This document shows, in pieces, positions 34,795 through 47,311 of a stretch of 64,000 nt of DNA. Under the pieces are notes generated by a model. The model did no database searches and had not been told where the DNA came from. It saw only the letters and a list, made by a program, of their open reading frames with translations. The position numbers and the translations under genes were made by a program. How positions within the stretch are numbered: position 1 is the stretch's first letter; every line of letters starts with the position of its first letter. This DNA is from Echeneis naucrates (lineage: Eukaryota; Chordata; Actinopteri; Carangiformes; Echeneidae): assembly GCF_900963305.1 (NCBI RefSeq), contig NC_042520.1, forward strand, positions 6,544,170 through 6,608,169, in the 5' to 3' direction.

Positions 34795-35417
34795 GTTAAT
34801 CCATGTAAGACAGCAGTTATTTTAAACTCTGTTGAAGATGACTTCCCTTAAAGAAGACATACGAAGGGGGCGGCAACAATGTGAGAGCAACCTGATTGGT
34901 CAGTCATTTCTCTGGCGTTCCTCTGTGCCACCACAGTGGAAATATTATTGATACTCTTTCCGTTGTAAACACATGAAACAACACTGATGAACAAACTTCC
35001 TTCACGGTGAGTTTTCATACCTGTCACTGAGAGTTAACTCAGCAGATGACCTTAAATTGTGTGAAGAGTAAGTTTTGCAATAATCCACCACAATTTCCTG
35101 GAAAGCTTTCACAAAAAACAATAATAATAATTAAAAAAAATCACTCTGTTTTGTCCAGGTTTAAAATGTTCAACAGCATTTTTTGAGGACAGTGAGAAAA
35201 AAAATTATTGTGGTTAAAAACCAGTCTTTTCTTTTTTCTCCTGATGTCCTTTGATTTGACCTCTGAACTCAGCAGATGTGAGCACTGAAATGAAAACAAT
35301 CCTCATCTGGCTGTTGTTTTCGTTGCACTTTTTATTTGGGGCCAACAGATATTGTCATTTTCATGAGTCTGTGGCGTAAATTGAGTTTGATGACATAATT
35401 AGATTTAATTCAAAACT

Positions 35418-35813
35418 GGGGATGGAGTCTTCCTGTTCCAACATGACTGCACCAGCGCACAAAAAAAGGTCCACAAAAACATGGATGAGAGAGTTTGGTG
35501 TTGGTGAACTTGACTGGCCCGCACCGAGTTCTGACTTCAACCCGACAGAACACCTTTGGGATGAATTTGAGCGGAGACTGAGAGCCAGGCCTTCTGCTCC
35601 AGCATCAGTGTGTGAAACTTACAAATGCGCTTCTGGAAGAATGGTCAAAACTTCCCATAAACACACTCCTAAACATTTTGGAAAGACTTCCCTGAAGAGC
35701 TGAAGCTGTTATAGCTGCAAAGGATGGACCGACATCATGTTAAACTCTTTGGATTAAGAAAGTTTATATTCCAGTCAAGGCACGTGAGCCAATACTTTTA
35801 GCAGCACAGTGTA
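35418..35813 (+). pseudogene. Tc1/mariner relic, second copy
   Basis: Same element as 8765-9160, ending in cagcacagtgta at 35813. Differs at about two positions, which gives a rough gauge (about 0.5%) of how recent the duplication is. Confidence 0.8.
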
Positions 35814-35829
35814 TCTTGTGAACCAGCCA

Positions 35830-37332
35830 AGTCAGACACTGAACATCATCAGTGATGACCCTCCCACACATCAGTCATTTTAGCATGAAGAGCAGAGTAC
35901 AGACTTCAGGAGGTGTTTGTGGTCACAGCATCCATCCTCTCTACTTGTTTCACTTCTTTTCAGAGCGCTGCTGAAACACAGCAGCAGAACGGCACTCTTA
36001 CGATATCATAAAAACAGATTCAGAGACAGTTTGCAGTAACATCATGAAGATATAATAGTGCTTGGTATGAATAAATCATGTCTGATGCTGAGTACAGCAG
36101 AAAGACTGTCAGTAACAGTGAGACTGTTTGTGGTGTTGTCCAGGACAATACCTCAAAGTCTGGTCACAAAATATGACTGAAGTGGAGTGGAGGTAGCTGT
36201 GTATTAAGGCTGACAATTTATAGATAGAACAGAATAATAAATATGTGTTATCATGAATATGTGGGATCAACACATTTCTAGTTTGTGGTCGCCATCACGG
36301 CCAACATACAACTGTCTGATACAAACTGATGGGTCCAGTCCTGTTAACATGACACACAAACATGGTTACACACATCGAGTCAGAAAAAAACTTACTGTCA
36401 CATATTGAGTTCTGCTTTGTACACGAAGCTCTTTGTGTGTTCAAACTGTTTGTTGTTTCTGATACAAATACACTCAGATTCACAGTCAGTGCTGATGAAC
36501 AAAAGATGCACGGAAACTGAAGCACTGTTGTGTGTGTGGTTTCTAACTTTTCTTCCTCTCTCACTTTCTATTTTGGCCCCAGAAGGCTGAGCTCTTACTG
36601 CAGCTTTATCATTTAAAAGATGAAAACGAGCTGGAGATGTACAAACAGACACGCACACTTTCATAGTCATTTTGCATCGCGGCCATTTTTGCTCAGACCT
36701 TTTAGCGGTTTGCTGCTCTCTGGTAGCTGCTGTCAGAGGGGGAGGTGCTCAGGAGGCTCTTTTACTGAGAGCAGCAGTTTGTACTGAGATGTTAAGTTTC
36801 ATGATCGACACACAAGTTTGGCCTTTCTGGGTGGAGGTTGCACATTCCCCCAGTTCTAAGTACCCAATTGATTTGACTACGACAATGATCCCTGAAACAA
36901 GATTGTGTCCAACACCTGTAGACAAAATCAACACACAAAGCTTCATAGAGAGAACAATGGACATAAAACAACCAAACTAATTTTAGATGAAGGCCTTGCA
37001 GTGAATACTGTAACATCATCAGTGAATTTTCTGCCAGTAACTTCTACGATGACCCACAAAGTCACAGAAAAACATATCACAGATAATTTTCTTTCAGCAA
37101 AAAATGCTGAGAAAAGAGGTAAGAATGAATGAACACCAGTGCAGTCAGGTGTTGTCAAAGCCATTAGACATTTAATTATGAATATTATGCCCCATGATCA
37201 ACGCCATTTTACAAAAATAATGTCATACAGTTCAGGAAAGATTTTTACAACATCTGAAGTTACGCTGAGAAAAAATACAAAGCCAAAGAAAAATTAGCTC
37301 AAAACAAATTAAAACAAATCAGCTCTAAGCAA
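35830..37332. repeat. NITR intergenic flank unit between B2 and C2
   Basis: Second copy of 9175-10680, same content. No gene. Confidence 0.65.
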
Positions 37333-39119
37333 TCACAAAGCTCTGACACCAGAGTAGATAGTCTCTTCTCGTTTCTCATTCCTTCTGTCCACTTTTCCAG
37401 CTTTCCTCCTGGTGAAGGTTGGAGCGGAGTAAGTAAGTCGGTCCTCATCTCTCTGAGAAGATATATAATGAAGAAGGTTGTGAGATGAATGACATTAAAA
37501 CAAATCATATTCAGGAAGAATAAATGTTAATAACTTATCCAGTTCTGTCTTTTCTCATGTATCTTACCTGCTGACTTCTCTGATCAGTGCTGACTGTTGC
37601 AGCATCTGCAGCTGTATAGAGTGAAGACGAGAGATGGTTACACAACGGACAAATGGAAATCAAGTCAGGTTGTCTTCAGCAAAATACTCTTTGATATTTA
37701 AGAAACTTCTACTACCTTTGGCACAATCACAAGTTTTCTTCTTCATATAAAACAGGAAGACAGTAACAATCAGAGCTGTAGCCAAAGTACCACATAACAC
37801 CAACAGAAGTGTGTTGGTGTTCCGCAATTCGATTACGTTCTCTTCTGAAGTAACTTAGGGAACAAAGAAAGAAACTTAATCATGATTTGATTGGATGATA
37901 AAATACAAATAACTACTGCATTAAATAGGATCTAAATACACTACATTCTGAAATTACACACAAAAATACACACAATTACACAATTACCTTCAATTTCCAG
38001 TTTATCAATATCCAGTTTAGTTCCATTTCCAAATAAAATTTCTCCACACGTGGCCACAGCGCAGTAATGAGTCCCAGCATCAGAGGAGCTGACGGTCTTG
38101 GAGAAGACGTAATCACATTTCTGTGTGGACTCAGACTCAGGACTCTTTTTACAATGATCTCTATTGTTTCCATGAGCGTAAATGAAACTGGGATGAGCTT
38201 CATCTGATCCAGCTCTGAACCAGTACACACTGTGATCTCCTGGACATGTTTTCTTCTCAGAGTCAAAGAGGACCGAACACTGAAGAGTCACTGAGTCTCC
38301 TGGACGGACTGGATCAGATGGAGGAAGCTGAAAGTTGGTGGTGACCTCAGGTTCTGCTCCTGGAAATATAATAAAATTATAAAAAAAAAAATTAATAAAA
38401 AAATTGTAACAAATTAAAGGTTTAACATCAAATTTCAGAAATTACTTTAAAAGTAGTTTAGACCTGCTCAATTTGAAAACTGCCTTGAGATCCTTTCTCA
38501 TAAGATTCATAAGATGGCTTATTATAGGGAAAAATTGAAATGACTTGGCATGAACTTAATATATTCTAAGTTAATGTATTTGTGTACTGTATTTTATTTA
38601 CCTTTCACTGTCAGAAATGTTCCTGTTAAAAACATAATGTCAAAATTCCTTGCTTTTACACAGTAGTACAGTCCAGTATCACTTCGCTCCATTTCTTTAA
38701 TATAGAGAGAAAAAGTTCCAGGTTCTTGCTTTGTTGTGAAGCGAGGGATCTCATTCACAAAACTGAGCTGATCTGACGTGTGATTAAATGAAAATGCTCC
38801 TCCTAAGACTTCAGGAAAGCTTCCAGAAACAAGCCGGATCCAAAATAACTTGGCATCACTGTCAACTTGGCGTTGACACGTCAATTTCACATTTTCTCCA
38901 ACATCAACAGTCTTCATCTCAACGATCAGATCATCAGTGGATCCTAAAAATACAATTATCAATAGAGATAGATTTATAAAATATCCAGATCTTAACTAAT
39001 GCAAAGAGATGGATATAAAATGTAAAACATAAGACTACAGAACATGTCTAGAGAAAAGCTGACTTTCTCTACTTACGTCCCACTCTGAGTAACAGCAGAA
39101 AATGTAATATGAGCAGCAT
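37333..39119 (-). CDS. NITR gene C2: second copy of C
   Basis: Exons 39077-39119, 38602-38943, 37988-38359, 37716-37844, 37568-37611, 37333-37452 (349 aa). Like C, it lacks the first ATG and starts at the second. V exon differences from C are mostly replacements (HTSDQ for HMSDQ, VNEIP for VNKIP, FDIMF for FDIKF) and it keeps the glycine of the J-like end (FLTGTFLTV). The I exon has SKTVSSSD for SKNVSSSD and ends KLDIDKLEIEG. The transmembrane exon ends CDCAKG. Tail starts RDEDR instead of GDEDR. No nearby AATAAA. Confidence 0.88.
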
Positions 39120-41135
39120 TTTCCTGTTAATCCATTTAAGCAGGCAGTTATTTTAGAGCCTATTTAAAATGATTTCCCTTAATATAGTCATATGAAAGGG
39201 GAGGGAACAATGTGGGGGCAAGCTGATTGGCCAGTCTCCACACTGGCGTCTCTCTGTAACAACCACAGGTGGAAATGTTATCAACCATCTTTCCAGCGTA
39301 AACACCTCACAACACAACACTAAAAACAAGCTTTTATCATGGTGGTTTCTATGACTGACGCTGACAATTAACTCAGCAGATGACTTGAAATGATGTGAAC
39401 AGTAACTGTGCAATAATCCACAATATTTCCCTTTAAATCTACCCAATAATTTACTGAGTAATGAGTGTATATACCACCAATACTGTATTTTTTTTTTTTT
39501 TTTTTTACAGATGGGATCTTGTATTAGATCATTTACTTTTCCATCGTGAGTAGAGGAGGCAAAATAACACAATATAGCACGTTTGCATTGTGCATCTTTT
39601 GTGTCTGTGTTTGTGTTAAGTCACTTCCTGGAAATACTAAAATTAATGGCAGTTGCAGTTTGGTTGCCACTCAGGGTCACTGTCTCTGTCCATGTCAATA
39701 TTCCTTCTCTAACTGAATAGAACTCATCACCATTTGCACAATACACTGCAAAGTTTTTCTGCCAGGCCAGTGACAGTATGAAGGAAGAAAAGAGTCAATT
39801 CTGAACGTTTAACATTTAAACCATCCTGTTTGGTTTTGTTTGTTTGTGTTTTGTTTTTTATCATTTCTTTAATGACTGTGTGTTTTGATTTCAAATGTAA
39901 CACGTGTTTCTTTCTGATATCGATCCTGTCATATCTCATATTAGATCACTTACAGATTAGTATTTTAGTATTAGTCAGAGTGTATCGATTTATCGCTGCA
40001 TTGATTTATATTTTCTGCGATCAAACTACATCGATCGGCGCTCGTCATGTCGACGTTTATCGAGCTAGAATGGATTTGAAAGGTAAATAAACGGTTTTAT
40101 TTCATTTATCACTTCGTATTTCAACACTTAAAACTGTATACTTAGGTGCATCATATTTTTTTCCCATCGAAACAATAATTTCAAAAGAAACCATTTCACT
40201 CACTGTCTCATTTTTCATGTTTCTTCTCCTTCTTCGAAGACCGGAAGCCAATTATATCATCGGACCGCACACTTCCGGTGTGGCTGTTTTATGTATTTTA
40301 AAATGTATTTGTTTTTTATTATTTGTATTTGTTGTTTTATTGAATAGCAATGTCTTTTTATTGTATAACAGATTTTCTATTTACATAACAACTTCCTCTG
40401 CACTAACTTTAGCACTTCATTCTAGTAAATAAACACTAAAGCTTACTTATGGTTTACTCTGACGCAGTTTAATATATATTTTTTTACATTTACATAGATT
40501 ATTATTAATTAACATCATTTTTATTCCTTTACAGAAATGCAGTTGAGTCACTTCAGTTACACATCAAACTGACGGACTTTTATTTTGACATGCTAACCAA
40601 CCAAACATCGGCGGGGCTTTTCAAACACTTTTTCAGGACTGCAAAAGAAATGGCTGTAAGTTTGTCAGGTAGCTATTGAGTTTAAGAACGTATAAATATC
40701 CTCGAGTGAGTTTAAATGAGCTGTGTTTTATTTCAAAATATTTTTTTTTCCAGCCGTTAGCTAGTAACGATGTTAGCTTAGCATCATTCAGCGTTAGCGC
40801 AGCATTTAACTTAAAGGTGGCTGTCACTTCATGAACTGAGCTTTACTCTGTTTTACTGCTGACATTTGATACGGAAAGTCGGGAGACTTTTTTGTTTCCA
40901 ATTAATTTAACTTTTATTTGTAGTTTTTCTTTTCCACCTTTGGTTTAAAACTGAATCATAGAAACCGAGTTCGTCTTGTTTATCTGCGTCTTCAAACAGT
41001 TTAAAACACGAAGTGACAACAACACATTATTGATGAATGACATTAATCCTCAGTTAACTTATACAGGAAATGTATATGGATATAATTGCTTTGCCCAAGA
41101 AGATGAGCAGAATACAAATAAATATTCACAGACAT
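39120..41135. repeat. C2 upstream region and distal end of the large duplication
   Basis: Conserved promoter (CCAAT on minus strand at 39226-39230), a longer T-run than in the first copy (39488-39506), then 39765-41135 matching 13758-15170. No gene. Confidence 0.65.
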
Positions 41136-42530
41136 AATGTCTTTGAATGAAAGCTTAACCCAACAGATGTAATTTGATACAGTGTGAATTCAGTAAAAAC
41201 TAAAAATCCTAATTGGCCTGTTACAGCAGTATTAATATGATGGGTGTCATTAAAAAGCCTTAAAAACACAAAGCCATAAGTGGAATTCAATACAGTTTGG
41301 AAACATAGAAAGTAAAGGACATTTTGTCAGTAGATCAGGCTCTGAATCTGACAATAGTATTTTCTCCTGTGTTTTCTGAGTAGTTTCTTGCCCTGTGATG
41401 GACTGGCGACCCGTCCAGGGTGACCCCACCCTCACCCAGTGTGACCTGGGATTGGATCCAGCACCCCCCATGAGCTGGAAACAGATAAGTGTGAGAAGAT
41501 GAATTATTTGAATGAATCAAATCAGCATCTTTGTGTCTCGCCAGTGGAAAAAAGACAGCACAGCACTGTAAAGATCATTTGACTGATCAGAAGCTGACTC
41601 TAATGTTCAAGGTGGGCATCACAGTTTGTTTCAAATGTGACTTTCTTTCATCTGTGCTTCTGCTAGCAGAAAAAACATGTTATATCTTTTTACAATCAGA
41701 CAGACATCACTTTATGCTGTAGGTAGAATTCCCCAAGACAGTCTACGTGTCCACCCTGAGAACAAGCAAAGCCACAACAGTCAGAGGTTGTGGTGGGATA
41801 TTTCTCTCCCTCCGACCGACCACTGAAGCTGTTTATTCTCAGCAAACCCGACCTGAAAACGACACACATCTGTCAGTAAGTATGAGGACTCTTCCAATTA
41901 TTTTGTGTTTTGTCTTAAATATAATGGTATAAATTATTTTTTTCAAACTGGCAGTCAAACTTGTGTTTCAATAATGAAACTTAACATCTCAGTACAAACT
42001 GCTGCTCTCAGGAAAAGAGCCTCCTGAGCACCTCCCCCTCTGACAGCAGCTACCAGAGAGCAGCAAACCTCTAAAAGGTCTGAGCAAAAATAGCCACCAT
42101 GTAACATTACTGAGAAAGTGTGTTTGTCTCCATTCCTCCTTTTACGTCTCCTGTTGGTTACTGAGGTATTATTATTAATTATAAGAGTAATACTACTATT
42201 TTAAAATGATAAGCAGCAGTAAAAGTTGAGCTAAAATACAGAGAGAGAGGAATAAAGGCCTCTTGGTAATTACACCTCAAGAAAGACATCAGAAGTTTTC
42301 ACTGTAAGAGTGCTGCTCTGTTCTGTAGAGAACAAGTGAAGAGACTACAGAGGATGGATGTTGTGACCACAGAAACCTCCCCAAGTCTGTCCGCTCTGCT
42401 CTTCATGCTGAAGTGACTGATGTGTGGGAGGGGCATCACTGATGATGTGGTGCATCTGGATTGGCTGCTTCACAGGAAATTGAAGATGGCTCCACTGCCT
42501 TTGTGAATCACTTAGATATGAAGATGTATT
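41136..42530. other. Divergent spacer between C2 and D
   Basis: Unique sequence, then a LINE-tail repeat (41385-41510, plus orientation), a diverged copy of the downstream-frame unit (41520-41900, similar to 46240-46620), and an inverted flank unit (41960-42520). This is the turning point between minus- and plus-strand blocks. No gene recognised. Confidence 0.6.
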
Positions 42531-42776
42531 TTGTCTCCAGTTGAACAACAAAAGCAACAGTCGGATGAGGATCTGTCATTTCAGCGCTCACATCCTCACA
42601 GTTCAGAGAGGTCGAATCAAACAATGTCAGGAAAAACACAAAGACTTTTTTTTATCATCATTCTTTTCTCAACAACCTCAAACAAAAATGCTGCTGAACC
42701 TTTTGTTTCATTGATCTCATGTTTAAACGTGCCGATAAACTTCTTTGGATGTGATCATGAGCTGTGTTTGGTTTGA
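42531..42776 (+). other. Recurrent 81-codon open frame upstream of D
   Basis: Inverted copy of the unit at 4837-5082 (starts MSPVEQQKQQ). Not supported as a gene. Confidence 0.3.
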
Positions 42777-43254
42777 TGGATCAGACTTTGGGACAAAAAG
42801 GCATTACTGATAATATCATGTCGACATGTGAGAGGGACAAAACCTGTGAAACACAAACAAATTGCACCTGCTGTACATTTTATCTCTCATGGAAAGTAAA
42901 TTAACGCACACACAAGATGAACAACGCAGAAATATGCAGTGTTGTGTCATATTGTCTATTCATGACTCAAAGGCACAAACTTTCTAGATTTTATCCCCGT
43001 TTGGTAAAAATGACACGTGGCTGGTGGTGTCCGAGTTTATTTTTAAAATATGTCATATTTTTATTGAAAATATAAAAAACTGCAATTAATTATGACCTAC
43101 ACTTAAACTAAAATGTTATAGATGATTGCACATTTACTGTTTGCATCATATCTCATCAGCAGCTGAGTGAACCTTCAGAGCCAGTTACAGAATCCCACCA
43201 TGAAAAAAAGTTTGTTTTCAGGGTTGTTTTGTGCGTTTAGACATGAAAGATAGT

Positions 43255-43408
43255 GATAATATTTCCACTGTGGTGGCACAGAGAGACACCAGTGTAATGA
43301 CTGACCAATCAGATTGCTCTCATATTGTTCCCTCCCCTTCATACGACTACATTAAGGGAAATCATCTTCAACAGAGTTTAAAATAACTGCTGTCTTAAGT
43401 GGATTAAC
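43255..43408 (+). promoter_or_regulatory. Conserved NITR proximal promoter (copy at gene D)
   Basis: Plus-strand version: CTGTGGTGGC at 43268-43277, CCAAT at 43305-43309, CCCTCCCCTTC near 43331-43341 and TTTAAAATAA just before the ATG. Nearly identical to the block at gene A despite different V exons downstream. Confidence 0.5.
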
Positions 43409-45270
43409 ATGAAAATGTTGATCATATTTCATCTTTTGTTCTTCCTCAGAGCAGGACGTAAGTAGATAAAGTCAACTTTTCTCAAAATGTATTCTGCAGT
43501 CTACGTTTCAAATTTTATAATCATCTTTTTGTATCAGTTTAGATCTAGAGATATGTGCCTCTGTCTCTGATTTTAATTCCTGATCTATTTAATGGTATTT
43601 TTAGGATGCACAGATGAAATGATCTTTGAGACGAAAACTGTTGGTGTTGGAGAAGACGTGAAGTTGACATGTCCCCGCCAAAAATCTGATTACTCTGCAA
43701 ATTTATTTTGGATCCGACTTGTTTCTGGAAACTTACCTGAACTCTTGGGAGGAACATTTTCATTTGATGATTATCGTGTTAATAAGAGTCCTCGTTCTAC
43801 AGCAAAACAAAAACCTGGAACTTTTCTGCTGCATTTTCATAAAACAGAGCAAAGTGACACTGGACTGTACTACTGTATAAAAGTCGATGACTTAGAGATG
43901 AAGTTTTTAACAGGAACATTTCTCAGAGTTAAAGGTAAATAAAGTACGGTACACAGATTAAAATTTAATTAGAAATAATCTCAAGGAACTTCTCAAATAC
44001 AATTGGTCAAAGTGAAACATATTTCTTCGATGTATACTTTAGATTTAGATTTATTTATTTTAAGTGATATTTAATTGAAGTTCTGAATTCATGTATAATT
44101 TTATTATATTTCTCAGGAGCAGAACCTGAGATCACCACCAACTTTCAGCTTCCTCCATCTGATCCAGTCCGTCCAGGAGACTCAGTGACTCTTCAGTGTT
44201 CGGTCCTCTTTGACTCTGAGAAGAAAACATGTCCAGGAGATCACAGTGTGTACTGGTTCAGAGCTGGATCAGATGAAGCTCATCCCAGTTTCATTTACGC
44301 TCATGGAAACAATAGAGATCATTGTAAAAAGAGTCCTGAGTCTGAGTCCACACAGAAATGTGATTACTTCTTCTCCAAGAACGTCAGCTCCTCTGATGCT
44401 GGGACTCATTACTGCGCTGTGGCCACGTGTGGAGAAATTTTATTTGGAAATGGGACTAAACTGGAGATTGATAAACTGGAAATTGAAGGTAAGTGGAGAA
44501 TATTCTTATATAAATGTTCAATTGGCATATTTTTGTGTTTAATTTCAGAATGTAGAATTTAGATCCTATTTAACGCAGTAGTTATTTATATTTTCTCATC
44601 CAATAAAATCATAATGAACTTTATTTCTTTGGTTCATATATAATTTCAGAGAACATGATGGATCTCCAGAGGACGATCACACTTCTGTTGGTGTTATGTG
44701 GTACTTTGGCTACAGCTCTGATTGTTACTGTCTTCCTGTTTTATATGAAGAAGAAAACTTCTGATTGTTCCAAAGGTAGTAGAAGTTGACGGAGACGTCT
44801 GTTCTTTTACTACATATCTGCTGCCTGTTCTCTTGCTCATAAGTCTGATAGTCATATTTATCTTCGTTTTCACCAACGAGAAGAACAAATGTGACTGTTG
44901 TAATGGTAATGTACCTAAATCATACTTGTCTTTCCATCAGTAAACCTCTCCTGCATCCTGACTGACTGATATCTATATATTTTCTGTTTCCTGCTCCAGC
45001 TGCTGCTGTCCTGCACAAAAACAGACGACAACAGACGAGTCAACAGGTGAGGAATTTAAATGTTGGACTGATGTGAACAAAAAAGAAGATTCAGATTTTT
45101 CACCTTCATTTCTCTATATATTTCTCCAGAGAGGGAACGATGATGCATGGATTTATTCTTCTGCCATCTACAGCGTGATAAAAACTGGAAGTTGTTCATT
45201 AAAGGATGCAAAAGCAGCAGAGAGAGAGAGGACCTTCACTGCTATGAGAGCTTTTGGGATGGATCAATGA
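43409..45270 (+). CDS. NITR gene D: V-I-TM receptor with alternative tail
   Basis: Exons 43409-43457, 43605-43934, 44117-44488, 44650-44775, 45000-45046, 45130-45270 (354 aa). V domain: CTDEMIFETK, PRQKSDYSANLFWIRLVSG, DTGLYYCIKV, end FLTGTFLRV. I domain with KLEIDKLEIEG end. Transmembrane exon starts ENMMDLQRTITLLLVLCG and ends TSDCSKG. Tail AAAVLHKNRRQQTSQQ then RGNDDAWIYSSAIYSVIK to FGMDQ. AATAAA at 45577-45582. The stranded transmembrane exon at 44786-44905 must be skipped. Reading through the first donor instead would meet a stop after five codons (KGSRS) and give a tail-less membrane form. Confidence 0.9.
44786..44905 (+). pseudogene. Stranded second transmembrane exon in D
   Basis: Same relic as in A2 and F (LLPVLLLISLIVIFIFVF, CDCCN). 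One T shorter than the other two in the T-run near 44813, so its upstream frame is shifted. No acceptor. Confidence 0.7.
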
Positions 45271-47311
45271 ATGAATGTGTATTTGTGCTGTATAACGGCA
45301 GATATAATCCAAAATGCTATTTTATATCTGTCTGATTGGTAATATTGTCAAAAAATTCATTTTGAACTGTTCTACATTTGAAACTTTCCAGATAAAACAC
45401 TGGATGATGAGTGAAAGCACCGATCACAGTTTGGTGTTTGAAACTGGGAAAATTACAGACATGAATTTTTTATATCCAACTTTATTTTTCACATCATGAT
45501 TTTAGTAACAATGTTTTACTTAATGCTGATTGAATTCTTTAGTTTTGTGTTTGCTTCATTGAAAAAACCAAACAGTAATAAATTGTTCTTTGCACACATT
45601 TACGCTCATACTGTTTATTTTTTAACAATTAAATTCTTCTCATCTGCTCATGATTTTGCAAACATGCAACAGAAAATAATTTCTCTACGTAAAGATAGAT
45701 CTTCCAGGAAGTGGCCAGTTGTAACGATGAAATGTGATCTATGTCACCCACGAGGCTCATTATTTTCATCTGGTGGACAGAATAACAGTGTTGGTGTTTG
45801 AATGTCTTCATGATTTCATTCACACCAGAGAAAAGTTTTTAGCTTTTCCATTTGAACTGTTATCACAGACCAGTCTGGCATCAGTCAAGATAACAGCAGT
45901 CTGTACATCTTGTGTGCATTTTGGTCTTCTGGTTAACAAAGAGGTTGGTGTGGTAGAGATGTGGGGAGCGACCTACAGAAAGGGGGCTGGAGCCAATCGC
46001 AGCTGACAATGGGCGAGCAAACACTCTGAAGAGGTCGGCGGTCGATATCAGGGCCGACATATAAAGGAGGACGAGCATTTACACTCACACTCAGGTCACA
46101 TATTAATCCAAAGATGAATGTCTCTGGACTGGGAGGAAGCCAGAGAAGCAAAAACACAAAAAAGGAAACAGAGCCGGTCAAATGATTTCTATCGCCTTCT
46201 TGCAGGTTCAGTTTGTTTAGATGAATAAAACAGGACAGAAAATATTTTGCACAAATCAGCATCACTGTGTCTCTCCAGTTAAAAAGGACAACACAACACT
46301 GTAAAGAGCATTTGACTGATCCACAGATGACTTTTTGTGTTCAAGCTGAAGGGAATCATCATTTGGATTAAAATGAGTTCTTTTGCTCACACACATAACT
46401 TCCTTTCATTCTTTCTTTTGCTTGTAGAAAAAAATGTTTATGATAATAGACTCAAAGAGAGAAAACTTGATGCTGTAGGTACAATTCATCATGTCTGCCT
46501 TGAGAACAACAAGCAAAGCCACATGCAGCAGCTACAGTCACAGTCACAGGTTGAGGTGGGACATTTCTCCCCCTCTGACCGACCACACAAGTTTTTCACT
46601 CTCAACAGACCTGACCAGAAAAAAAACACATAACTACAAGTACATGCAGCTTTAGTTTTTAACCAATCAAACTATCTTCAAATGATTTAGTGCTTCATTT
46701 TAAATGTGAATATATTCATTCATTACGTCCGGCTGCCAAACTTGTGTTTCAATAATGAAACTTAACATCTCAGTACAAACTGCTGCTCTCAGTAAAAGAG
46801 CCTCCTGAGCACCTCCCCCTCTGACAGCAGCTACCAGAGAGCAGCAAACCTCTAAAAGGTCTGAGCAAAAATATCCACCATGTAACATTACTGAGAAAGT
46901 GTGTTTGTCTCCATTCCTCCTTTTACGTCTCCTGTTGGTTACTGAGGTATTATTATTAATTATAAGAGTAATACTACTATTTTAAAATGATAAGCAGCAG
47001 TAAAAGTTGAGCTAAAATACAGAGAGAGAGGAATAAAGGCCTCTTGGTAATTACACCTCAAGAAAGACATCAGAAGTTTTCACTGTAAGAGTGCTGCTCT
47101 GTTCTGTAGTGAACAAGTGAAGAGACTACAGAGGATGGATGTTGTGACCACAGAAACCTCCCCAAGTCTGTCCGCTCTGCTCTTCATGCTGAAGTGACTG
47201 ATGTGTGGGAGGGGCATCACTGATGATGTGGTGCATCTGGATTGGCTGCTTCACAGGAAATTGAAGATGGCTCCACTGCCTTTGTGAATCACTTTGATAT
47301 GAAGATGTATT
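45271..47311. repeat. 3' flank of D and spacer to E
   Basis: Holds D's 3' untranslated region, a degraded dispersed repeat (45970-46150), the downstream frame unit (46337-46633), an inverted flank unit (46690-47240). The matching segment after F is 60139-62177. No gene. Confidence 0.65.

Noticed and set aside
41960-42110. Recurring block with ctctgacagcagctaccaga considered as an exon of another immune gene
   Set aside because: Frames differ between copies, there are no consistent splice signals, and it occurs in both orientations only as part of the intergenic unit.
43605-44488. V(D)J-type recombination signals beside the J-like motifs
   Set aside because: The FGNGTKLEI and FLTGTFLRV ends are encoded within the exons; no heptamer-nonamer pair was seen nearby, as expected for germline-joined NITRs.
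44210-44542. A second open frame of about 105-110 codons (starts MTLRRKHVQEITVCTG) across the I exon of every NITR gene
   Set aside because: It overlaps the Ig frame out of phase and runs into the intron; its conservation follows from identity of the I exon.
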